From NCBI GenBank assembly GCA_029718625.1, contig CM056397.1, positions 4,798,590 to 4,862,589 on the forward strand: DNA of 64,000 nucleotides, read 5' to 3'. Shown piece after piece: positions 1 through 9,500 of the stretch (the stretch's first letter is position 1; the number at the start of each line of letters is the position of its first letter). Both the position numbers and the translations under genes were made by a program. Below the pieces are notes generated by a model, which was given only the letters and a program-made list of their open reading frames with translations, had not been told where the DNA came from and ran no database searches. This stretch comes from Synaphobranchus kaupii (lineage: Eukaryota > Chordata > Actinopteri > Anguilliformes > Synaphobranchidae).

Positions 1-780
1 CTCCCTACACACACACCCCCACACTCGTAGCCTACGTCATAGCATAGGCTACATACGCTGCGTAGCCAGGGTGAATATCAGAAAGGGATTAGAATTGTTG
101 ATTTACTTTTATATATATATTTTTATTATAATTATAAAAATGTTATTAAAATGCCTGGGGGGGGGGGGGGGGCTAAACAAATTTGTGACGGGGCTATAGC
201 CCACCCTTGCCCGGTGTAGCGCCGTCCATGGGCATCATTGACAAATACAAACAAGTGGTTTTGTATTTTTTGTAACATGAAGGTATTGTAGAACATTCGT
301 TATAGCCTATCATTTGAGTTCACACAACGGAACGGTTCACATAACATAACATTCTGTATAAAATAAAAGTAGCCTACAAAAAACAAACAAACAAAACACA
401 TCCTATACTAGGCTACATAGTAGAGGCTGCAGTCAGGAGACAGGAGTTACAGCTGGTAAGATCTGTCAAATGCAAAAAGTATATAGCCTTGTATTCCTGA
501 CTTGGACGAGTACGAGAGTCGGCAGTTATTTTGGTTGCATTACGCTTCAAAACAGGAACGGTTTAGGAAGCAAGCTTGCTAAGCTAACCAGCTAAACGTA
601 AAACATGACCGTTGTTAGCTGACAAGCTAGGTAGCTATGTGGTTTTTCAACTAGTGTACAGTCCGGTTGTAGCAGTGTTTGAATGACGTTGGTGCGTACT
701 AGTGGAGCTGTATGTGCGAACGTATTCTCTATGTTAATTTTTACCTGAAAAAAGGAACTGATTAGATTCCAATTCCAATG
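1..780. other. Non-coding flank, no gene seen
   Basis: AT-rich intergenic or intronic sequence. It starts in a short CA/C-rich stretch, has an 8-bp perfect inverted repeat (27-34 and 45-52, GTAGCCTA/TAGGCTAC), a TA run near 110-119 and a 16-base G homopolymer at 157-172. No open frame or family was recognised. Confidence 0.6.
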
Positions 781-836
781 TAACCTGTAGCCTACTCGTA
801 CTGGTTATGGCGAATAAAACTTTCTATTATTCTAAC

Positions 837-1106
837 CTGTCTCGAAGCGTGAGGCACGGCTAGCTCGCTCGGCTGTAACGGGGCTGCTGGGCTGTCTGTC
901 TGCCTGGACTCGGAGCTGACCGGGGGGTTGCTAGCGGTGGCGGGGTCCGGTGGGGAGCTTACTGCCGATGCATCTGCAGTAACGTTAGAGTCTATCTTTG
1001 CTGCCTGCTGGAACAATGATGTTATTTTTGGTAGCTTTGCCCTCTCCTGTTCGGCTTTCGCTCTCATCTTGTTTTTCTGAGCACCGCTTGGGTATTTGCG
1101 CTTCAA
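837..1106 (-). pseudogene. Decayed first coding exon of a hAT-like (ZMYM1-like) transposase gene
   Basis: Read on the minus strand, the frame opens with KRKYPSGAQKNK, then a lysine/arginine-rich stretch, then LPKITSLF and a Ser/Pro/Ala-rich tail. From family knowledge, this basic KRKYPSG start is typical of the N-terminus of hAT-derived ZMYM1-like proteins, upstream of their zinc finger and RNase H-like domains. The exon ends in CAG followed by GTTAGA on the minus strand, a good splice donor at 836/837. The codon where Met is expected is TTG (1104-1106) and an in-frame TGA lies two codons upstream, so the normal start appears lost by one A-to-T change. No downstream exon is in the window, because the minus-strand gene would continue past position 1. 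The family call rests on a short motif and low-complexity context, so it is moderate. Confidence 0.45.
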
Positions 1107-1374
1107 TTTTCATTTTTACCGGCAACGCAACTAATGAACGTTAAATTAGCAATGCTTCCCGCTTTGTTTTGAACGCTGCCCAGCCTGCCAATGAGCATTA
1201 GTTATCAGCCGGCTAGCCCTATCACAGGTGAGCAAATAATTATTAGAACGATACACATGACGGGGTGCCTAGCAACATAGAAGGGAAGGGGCCCCGCCCT
1301 CTGCGCCCTGTTCCCGTTACGAAATCTTAGAGGATAGCCTACAATGTAAAGAAAAAAAATCTAGTGGGGGCGGG

Positions 1375-1437
1375 GCCTCCTAAGCTCCGGGGCTCCCCCG
1401 CACTGCGGGGGGTGCGGGGGCCTCCGCTACGCCACTG
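1375..1437 (-). mobile_element. GC-rich terminus of a hAT-like element
   Basis: On the minus strand this starts CAGTGGCGTAGCGG and runs through a GC-rich hairpin (CCCCCGCA facing TGCGGGGG, about 1395-1412). CAG(T/A)GGCG starts are common at hAT ends in fish. It lies about 270 bp upstream of the hAT-like exon and in the same orientation, as a 5' terminus should. No matching opposite end was found in the window. A second CAGTGGCGG starts at 1478 on the plus strand, back to back with this one, and may be the end of another copy. Confidence 0.35.
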
Positions 1438-1698
1438 CCTGGACTCTGTGTTCGTTCCTTTATGGGGTTATAACAAGCAGTGGCGGAGACAGAAAGTGGC
1501 TGATGGGTAGGCCTGAGTGAAGCTCATCACCGCACGTTTTCTTCAACAGGCTTAGATAGTTACAATACAATGTGGGGACCCCAACAATTGATTTGATTTG
1601 ATTTTTATTTTGCACAATGATAAGACAAACAAGCAAAGAGGTTGTCTTATTATGTCAGGAAACAACCCAGCATCTCAAAGGATGCACATTCTTACTGT
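1438..1698. other. Non-coding, no gene seen
   Basis: Contains the plus-strand CAGTGGCGG terminus-like motif at 1478 and a short GATTT-type simple repeat near 1588-1608. Nothing else was recognised. Confidence 0.5.
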
Positions 1699-1703
1699 GA
1701 GAT

Positions 1704-2462
1704 TGTAAGGGGAGTGGCTAAGTCGGAGGACCAAGCGCGACCGTCAGGGATTCAAAAAGTGTAGGTACTAACACCTACACCACTAAAGCAGACAGATATG
1801 CACTGGAAAAGGGTAAAAATAAAGTGGGAAACAAAACCTCCCGGCGTAAGCCAAAAAATAAAGCAACCCCAAACGAGGGCGAACTCGAGAATAGCGAGTA
1901 ATCAATAACAAAAGAATCTCACACTCTTTAACGAGTAAACAACTAACAAAAGAACCTCACGCTCCTTAACGAGGAGCGAATACAGGAGGTCAGAGAAAAC
2001 AAACAAAAGAAACACTCTGTATAAACGGGCGAGAGAAGGAGGAGAGAAACTAGAACCTGTCACCTACAGCTCTAGGTGAGAACGATCTGAACAAAAAGGT
2101 AACAGGTAGGAGCGTATAACGGATGAAGAGAGAAAGGAAAGAAAAAACAAAATAAATATTTCTTCAAACTCTAATCGGACTGGCTGCGTTTCCTATTAGT
2201 GCGAACCAGAAATGCAGCGAACGAATCCTATACCTTTACCGACCTCCTTGTCAATATAGCAACGACAATATGGAAGCGTCGGAAATGCGGAAGTCCTGGG
2301 CTATTTATAACCGGCAGGAAATCCAAAACAGGTGAAATAGATAATTGTCGGGAGAGATTCAAACAACGAAAACGGAGGCGGAAATAATCCGATAGAGCGT
2401 TCCAATGACGCCAAAAGAAAAACCGAACGCAGAAACAACAGAGGCTGCCATAAACCATGACA
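1704..2462 (-). mobile_element. Solo LTR of a retrotransposon with 5-bp target duplication
   Basis: The 759-bp segment begins TGTAAGG and ends CCATGACA on the plus strand, so it has the TG...CA termini of an LTR. It is flanked on both sides by the identical pentamer GAGAT (1699-1703 and 2463-2467), the target duplication expected of a Ty3/gypsy- or ERV-type integrase. Read on the minus strand it starts TGTCATGG and has a TATA box (TATAAATA, complement of 2302-2309) about 150 bp in, which favours minus orientation. Internal features are two imperfect units of about 39 bp (1907-1938 and 1946-1977), each with a TTAACGAG core. No internal retroviral coding sequence or second LTR is present, so it is a solo LTR left by LTR-LTR recombination. 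Confidence 0.75.
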
Positions 2463-2467
2463 GAGAT

Positions 2468-2877
2468 AATGGGTTGTGATAATAGTATCACTCCCTCAAA
2501 ATAATACATCAGTACATTGAAAATGTCTTTCCCTCAAGTTATATCTTTGAAACATTTTGCCCATGTCCCACTGGCTCTACTGTATTTCAGCTAAGTCTTT
2601 AACCCCTGTGTCTCAAGTCATTTGTCAGTTAAATTCAAATTTTGTGAACACAAGGAGATATATGCTTTGTAGGACCACACAGGTTTTGATAGAAATCCAA
2701 ATAAATAAATACATAATAATAATACATTTTATTAATTCTGTGCTTTTCATAGACCCAAAGCAGTGGATGCAGACAATTGTTCAAACATGCCCTATCCTAG
2801 TAATTTTTCTGTTTAATTTCTAAGTGCAACACATCTGAATCAGAGTATTTCCACTATAAATTATTTTCATTTTGCAG
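2468..2877. other. Non-coding, possible intron
   Basis: AT-rich sequence ending in a pyrimidine-rich stretch and TTTGCAG at 2871-2877, a good splice acceptor for the candidate exon that follows. No other feature was seen. Confidence 0.4.
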
Positions 2878-3090
2878 TTTGATGTGGCACACAGTTTCAT
2901 TGACCACATTCTCTTGAGATGGCAAGATGAAGAAACACAGGGCCAAGTTGCATCATTCATTCGAGAGGATGTGGAAAAGCGTTCATTTCCTCCGCTCCCT
3001 CAAGCAAACACTAACATCAGCTGCTTTACTGACGCAGCGAAGCAGAGGTGCTGTGCAGCTCAAACCCGACCTGCTGCACTAAAAGTGTGA
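2878..3090 (+). CDS. Candidate terminal exon of an unidentified gene
   Basis: A TTTTCATTTTGCAG acceptor precedes an open frame of 70 codons in phase 0, beginning FDVAHSFIDHILLRWQDEE and ending LKV at a TGA (3088-3090). The first 45 codons are rich in charged and hydrophobic residues and look like a folded, probably helical protein; the rest is Cys/Ala-rich. I do not recognise the family. No upstream exon of the same gene was identified, and the flanking DNA is full of transposon remains, so it could be an exon of a host gene, a processed fragment or a chance frame. No clear polyadenylation signal follows closely. Confidence 0.3.
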   Translation, partial: FDVAHSFIDHILLRWQDEETQGQVASFIREDVEKRSFPPLPQANTNISCFTDAAKQRCCAAQTRPAALKV

Positions 3091-4230
3091 AAGCTGTTTA
3101 TTCCCCCCTGCACTGCCTCAAACGGCCATGTTCGTTGAGACATCTTCTTGTTTTCAGTTGGCCAAAAAGAGGCCGCACACAAGTTTTACCGTCCTTTTTT
3201 TATTCTTCTTCTTTCTACTTGACCCTGACGTAGCATCTCCTGGCCTTTCTCAAGGGTGTCGTTTGTCAGTTATCTTTTGAAAATTATGAATTCATTGTTT
3301 TTATTATATTATAGTCAAGGTTGCAATGCTTTTCATCAATGAGGGAAAATGTGTTGTTTTGTCCCGTTTTTGAGGGTTGTGTCGTACTACTGATGTATTT
3401 AGTGTCAGGTGGCAGGAGCTGGAACATCAGCTTGAAATTATAATGAAATAAGTAAAAAGAAAACTTGGACTAGCCTATAAACTTGTGTACAGCGTCTTTC
3501 GGCCAATAATCAGTGACTGGCGACCAGTATGCGAACGCAACCTACGAATGCACCGTGGAGTTCTATCCTGCTCAGTTCATTCTTAATATTTTCCTCATGC
3601 TTAATGGGAAAATAGCCTACATGCACTTTGGGCATTCCATTGCCATCATATCGAGTGCTAGTATATACAGTAATGTAGTGGCCCAAAGGATCCAAAAATT
3701 TATTTTTTCCCCATCTTTGTACTCTTTACGCAAAGTAGAGAAAATAGACACTTATTTCAAACTCAGTATTATCCGGTCCAGTCCAGTCCTGTATGAGGTA
3801 TTGGCTGCCACTCACTGCATTTGAATGGCAGGATTCTGCATCTGTATAGTATTTCTCTCCTGTGTACAGTTAGCATTAGCCTAGCCATACAGCATTAGCC
3901 TCGTCCTACAGACATGGCTTTCTGGGCCTGCCTGGCTTTTCTTCTTTTTTTTTTTTTTTCTTTAGTTTTTTTTTAAATTGTATTCCTAAACTTTTTGAAA
4001 TGTTTTGTCCCCCATGTTGCTCCCAAATTTGAAAACGGGCAATCGCATTCATGCTGCAATGCTTGTCGCGAAATCTTGTTGCTGTCAATTCGGGAGAACG
4101 CAGACAAGCGTGTGCTCTCGTACAAAGCTTCGTATCACATTGTTGTTCGGGCTCACGCGGACGCCAGTTGGGGGAAGACTAGTCTCAGCCGCTTTGACGC
4201 ACTTCGTACGCAGCGTCTGATACATAGGCT
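3091..4230. other. Non-coding, no gene seen
   Basis: Short overlapping frames on both strands (for example 3513-3824 and 3995-4237) have no recognisable motif. A T-rich stretch covers about 3938-3976. The sequence becomes CpG-richer after about 4060, leading into the promoter-like block. Confidence 0.5.
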
Positions 4231-4470
4231 TGCATAAACTGGTCGGACTGTGGGAAACTGACAAGTCAGCAGCTCATTGGCTAGCAGCACTGTCAATCAC
4301 AGGAGTGTTTGCGTATTTCCGATACGACGCGGTGCATTGGGTTTTATCAGTCCGCCACGAAACAAGTTGTCCTAACTAATCGATAGCTAGCCAATGCTGC
4401 GAATCCATCAAGAACAATGAGTGTTTCGGAGCAAGACTAAAATCTTAACGCTGGATTGAAGAAAGTTTTT
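4231..4470. promoter_or_regulatory. CpG- and CCAAT-containing promoter-like region
   Basis: CpGs are denser here than in the surroundings, and there are three CCAAT-type pentamers: ATTGG at 4276-4280, ATTGG at 4336-4340 and CCAAT at 4391-4395. No TATA box stands out. The direction of any transcription is unclear; the mix of orientations would allow a bidirectional promoter. Inference from composition and motifs only. Confidence 0.3.
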
Positions 4471-5300
4471 GAAGTTCACAACATTTCTTCGGTGTGATGG
4501 ACTGTTTTACTGGAGATCGCTGTGCCATTTGTGTAAATCACATTTGTTTCACGTGGGTATGGGCGTGTTCGAGTAGACATCGGTGAGCAGTTGGCTTGCC
4601 TGCCTCAGGCGGAAATGACAAACGCCTGAGCAGATCGAACTGGGACAGTTTTGGACGTTTCTGAAACCGGCAGGGAGAAAAACAACATGGAGGAGTTAGC
4701 CGTGTTGTTTGTGGTTGCGGAAGACTTGGATGCAACAGAGATGTCATTTTTTACTTCAAAATCTTGAAGAAATGGAGGAGAACGAATGAAGGTTGTTTTA
4801 ATACTGACTTACATTATTTAATGACTTGTATTGTTAGGGTAGTCAATATTTATCTTTTGCTACGCGACTTTGGCACCCCGAATTGTTCCACAGTGAAACT
4901 CCAATTAATGTTCTTGAATAAATATGTATAATTGCCATTGGAATGAAAGCGCTGGGTGCCGTTTCATTATTGAATAACTAAATTATTTAGCTAAGCTGTC
5001 ATATGTTATGGTAACATACCTTAATCTAAACCCAGAAAACATCGTTGCCATCGGTAGCCATACTTTGTAATGTGAGAATCTATGTAGCTATGTTAAGTAT
5101 CATATCTTACATGCATGTTTTCATAGACTTTTGAGTGGTGGTTCTAAAATATAATTTATTGCAGAATATCTGTACTAATATAAATGAGAAATGTCTCTTT
5201 CATGGGACTTCTTTAGAGTTGTACAGTTAATGCATTGAAGATATTCCTTGTGACATAAAGGAAAAGTGTATTAATCCTAATCATTAATTATGTTGCTATG
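4471..5300. other. Transcript-like or intergenic sequence without a supported gene
   Basis: Contains a short ATG frame of 26 codons at 4687-4767 (starts MEELAVLFVVAEDLD, ends at TGA), which could be an upstream ORF or first-exon remnant if the CpG-rich block at 4231-4470 is a promoter. It is too short and unrecognised to call a gene. The rest is AT-rich with nothing recognisable. Confidence 0.35.
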
Positions 5301-5307
5301 AAATAAC

Positions 5308-5568
5308 AATACTTGGTTGCATATCCTTTGCGTGCAAGGACTGCCTGAAGTCTGTGAGCTGTAGAAATCATCAGATCCTGGGTATCTTCACTGGTGATGC
5401 TATGCCAGGCCTGTACTGCAGCCTTCTTCAGTTACAATATGGATGAAAATGCCCTCAAATTAAAGCTTACAGTCTGTACTTTAGCCTCAAATTCATTGTA
5501 TCATTTCACATCCAAAGTGCTGGAGTACAGAGCCAAAACACAGAAAAAAACATTCACTGTTCACTGTA
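5308..5568. mobile_element. Scrambled Tc1-like transposon fragment
   Basis: 5308-5431, read on the minus strand, encodes a run ending in the C-terminal signature of Tc1-like transposases: AAVQAWHSIT, then DTQDLM, then HRLQAVLARKGYATKY. From 5433 onward the plus strand carries what I recognise as the 3' untranslated tail of the same kind of element (ATGGATGAAAATGCCCTCAA, then AAAGTGCTGGAGTACAGAGC), ending TTCACTGTA near 5568. In an intact element both pieces lie on the same strand, coding end first; here the coding piece is inverted relative to the tail. The terminal repeat also looks shortened by an internal deletion (CACTGT joined to TCACTGTA). No left terminal repeat was found, so this is a dead, rearranged fragment. 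Confidence 0.65.
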
Positions 5569-6070
5569 TATATCCCTTACTTGGCCAGTCTGTTGAGATT
5601 TCTTTTCACACTAAAACATTACATAGCATACATGATTCAGCTACTCATAATGTCAGTGTTCATGATTTATTCAAATTACATGACAGCAGGTGGTCCCTTT
5701 GGACCCTGACAAATAACTTATTGAATTGAATGCCATCCAATGTCTTTAACAAGATAAATTGAGTTTGTATGAATGAATAACTAATATAGTACACATAGGG
5801 ACGTTGGGATACTAGGAGTCGTTATGTGTTTTGAAGGAACAATGTCAAGAAAGATTACATATTCCTTGCCAGTTATGGTAATGTATGGATAAATAGAATT
5901 GTATTTGCATAAGATGTATTCCAATATCAACATGTCATCTTCCTTTACCTGTCAACAATCATTGTTCATATATTTCTGATTTTACAATAAACATACAAAA
6001 TGACAGAAAGAACCTGGTGTCATTGTGGCTTGAATTGTGGTGGAGGGGAATAGTCCTACAGTTTATTTAC
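5569..6070. other. Unique AT-rich sequence up to the gap
   Basis: No satellite monomer, gene or known repeat was recognised. It shows that the satellite does not extend to the left edge of the gap. Confidence 0.55.
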
Positions 6071-6570
6071 NNNNNNNNNNNNNNNNNNNNNNNNNNNNNN
6101 NNNNNNNNNNNNNNNNNNNNNNNNNNNNNNNNNNNNNNNNNNNNNNNNNNNNNNNNNNNNNNNNNNNNNNNNNNNNNNNNNNNNNNNNNNNNNNNNNNNN
6201 NNNNNNNNNNNNNNNNNNNNNNNNNNNNNNNNNNNNNNNNNNNNNNNNNNNNNNNNNNNNNNNNNNNNNNNNNNNNNNNNNNNNNNNNNNNNNNNNNNNN
6301 NNNNNNNNNNNNNNNNNNNNNNNNNNNNNNNNNNNNNNNNNNNNNNNNNNNNNNNNNNNNNNNNNNNNNNNNNNNNNNNNNNNNNNNNNNNNNNNNNNNN
6401 NNNNNNNNNNNNNNNNNNNNNNNNNNNNNNNNNNNNNNNNNNNNNNNNNNNNNNNNNNNNNNNNNNNNNNNNNNNNNNNNNNNNNNNNNNNNNNNNNNNN
6501 NNNNNNNNNNNNNNNNNNNNNNNNNNNNNNNNNNNNNNNNNNNNNNNNNNNNNNNNNNNNNNNNNNNNNN
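6071..6570. other. Assembly gap, exactly 500 N
   Basis: A run of exactly 500 undetermined bases, a round number that suggests a placeholder rather than a measured size. Left of it is non-satellite DNA; right of it the sequence starts in the middle of a satellite monomer. The true left boundary of the array and an unknown number of monomers are therefore missing. Open frames that cross it are meaningless. Confidence 0.98.
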
Positions 6571-9500
6571 TTCATTTGGTGTACATCATGCCTTGATATG
6601 TAAATACGGAATGTGCGTTTTGAGCATTGGAGAGGAAATGGACACCATTTCATTTGAACAGACTGATGGTATTTATATGAGATTTTGATCAACTTATCAT
6701 TGTGTCATCAATGAATGGAGATACTCATCTTACACTGAGAGCTCTGCACTTTCTAAGGGTGAACACCTCATCCTGATGCCTTATTCTGTTAGAGCTAGAT
6801 AGGGATCTGAATGATAACTGATTTATTGTAGATGTAATAATCAGAATGGATTTCAGAACATATAATGCATAATTTTGTATAAACCTATAACATCATATAC
6901 ATGTACTCGAAGGGCAGGTCCAGACCTTTCATTTGGTGTACACCATGCCTCGATGTGTGAATGCGGAATATGTGTTTTGAGCCTTGGAGAGGAAATGGGC
7001 ACCATTTCATTTGAACAGACTGATGATATTAAAATGTGATTTTGATTGACTTATCAATGAGTCATCAAGGACTGGAGATATTCATCTTAAACGGAGAGTT
7101 CTGCACTTTCTAACAGTGAAAACCGTATCCTGATGTCTTATTCCGTTAGGGTTATAAGGGGCTCTGAATGATAACTGACTTATTGTACATGTAATAATCA
7201 GAATGGATTTCAGTACATATAATGCATAATTTTGTATTAACCTATAACATCATATACATGTACTCGAAGGGCAGATCCATACCTTTCATTTGGTGCACAC
7301 CATGCCTCGATGTGTGAATGCGGAATATGTGTTTTGAGCCTTGGAGAGGAAATGGGCACCATTTCATTTGAACAGACTGATGATATTAAAATGTGATTTT
7401 GATTGACTTATCATTGATTCATCAGGGACTGGAGATATTCATCTTAAACGGAGAGTTCTGCACTTTCTAACAGTGAAAACCGCATCCTGATGTCTTATTC
7501 CGGTAGGGTTATAAGGGGCTCTGAATGATAACTGACTCAATAGATGTAATAACAAGAAGGGATTTCAGTACAAATAATGCATCATTTTGCACAAACCTAT
7601 AACATCATATACATGTACGACCTCAGAACATCCCATACATTTATTTGAAGGGCAGATCAAGACCTTTCATTTGGTGTACATCCTGCCTTGATATGGAAAT
7701 ACGGAATATGCGTTTTGAGCCTTGGAGAGGAAATGGACACCATTTCATTTGAACAGACCGATGGTATTTATATGAGATTTTGATCAACTTATCATTGTGT
7801 CATCAATGAATGGAGATACTCATCTTACACGGAGAGCTCTGCACTTTCTAAGAGTGAAAACCCCATCCTGATGTCTTATTCCATTAGGGCTATAAGGGGC
7901 TCTGAATGATAACTGACTTATTGTACATGTAATAATCAGAATGGATTTCAGAACATATAATGCATAATTTTGTATAAACCTATAACATCATATACGTACA
8001 TGTACTCGAAGGGCAGATCCAGACCTTTCATTTGGTGTACATCATGCCTTGATATGTAAATACGGAATGTGCGTTTTGAGCATTGGAGAGGAAATGGACA
8101 CCATTTCATTTGAACAGACTGATGGTATTTATATGAGATTTTGATCAACTTATCATTGTGTCATCAATGAATGGAGATACTCATCTTACACTGAGAGCTC
8201 TGCACATTCTAAGGGTGAAAACCTCATCCTGATGCCTTATTCTGTTAGAGCTAGATAGGGATCTGAATGATAACTGACTTATTGTAGATGTAATAATCAG
8301 AATGTATTTCAGAACATATAATGCATAATTTTCTATAAACCTATAACATCATATACATGTACTCGAAGGGCAGATCCAGACCTTTCATTTGGTGTCCACC
8401 ATGCCTCGATGTGTGAATGCGGAATATGTGTTTTGAGCCTTGGAGAGGAAATGGGCACCATTTCATTTGAACAGACTGATGATATTAAAATGTGATTTTG
8501 ATTGACTTATCAATGAGTCATCAAGGACTGGAGATATTCATCTTAAACGGAGAGTTCTGCACTTTCTAACAGTGAAAACCGTATCCTGATGTCTTATTCC
8601 GTTAGGGTTATAAGGGGCTCTGAATGATAACTGACTTATTGTACATGTAATAATCAGAATGGATTTCAGTACATATAATGCATAATTTTGTATTAACCTA
8701 TAACATCATATACATGTACTCGAAGGGCAGATCCATACCTTTCATTTGGTGCACACCATGCCTCGATGTGTGAATGCGGAATATGTGTTTTGAGCCTTGG
8801 AGAGGAAATGGGCACCATTTCATTTGAACAGACTGATGATATTAAAATGTGATTTTGATTGACTTATCATTGATTCATCAGGGACTGGAGATATTCATCT
8901 TAAACGGAGAGTTCTGCACTTTCTAACAGTGAAAACCGCATCCTGATGTCTTATTCCGGTAGGGTTATAAGGGGCTCTGAATGATAACTGACTCAATAGA
9001 TGTAATAACAAGAAGGGATTTCAGTACAAATAATGCATCATTTTGCACAAACCTATAACATCATATACATGTACGACCTCAGAACATCCCATACATTTAT
9101 TTGAAGGGCAGATCAAGACCTTTCATTTGGTGTACATCCTGCCTTGATATGGAAATACGGAATATGCGTTTTGAGCCTTGGAGAGGAAATGGACACCATT
9201 TCATTTGAACAGACCGATGGTATTTATATGAGATTTTGATCAACTTATCATTGTGTCATCAATGAATGGAGATACTCAACTTACACGGAGAGCTCTGCAC
9301 TTTCTAAGAGTGAAAACCCCATCCTGATGTCTTATTCCATTAGGGCTATAAGGGGCTCTGAATGATAACTGACTTATTGTACATGTAATAATCAGAATGG
9401 ATTTCAGAACATATAATGCATAATTTTGTATAAACCTATAACATCATATACGTACATGTACTCGAAGGGCAGATCCAGACCTTTCATTTGGTGTACATCA

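Noticed and set aside
3995..4237. Two overlapping plus-strand frames in CpG-rich DNA
   Set aside because: They overlap in different frames and match nothing; open frames are favoured by the local composition. Treated as promoter-proximal non-coding DNA.
6017..6692. Open frames of 188-223 codons on both strands around 6.0-6.7 kb
   Set aside because: They exist only because 500 undetermined bases contain no stop codon.
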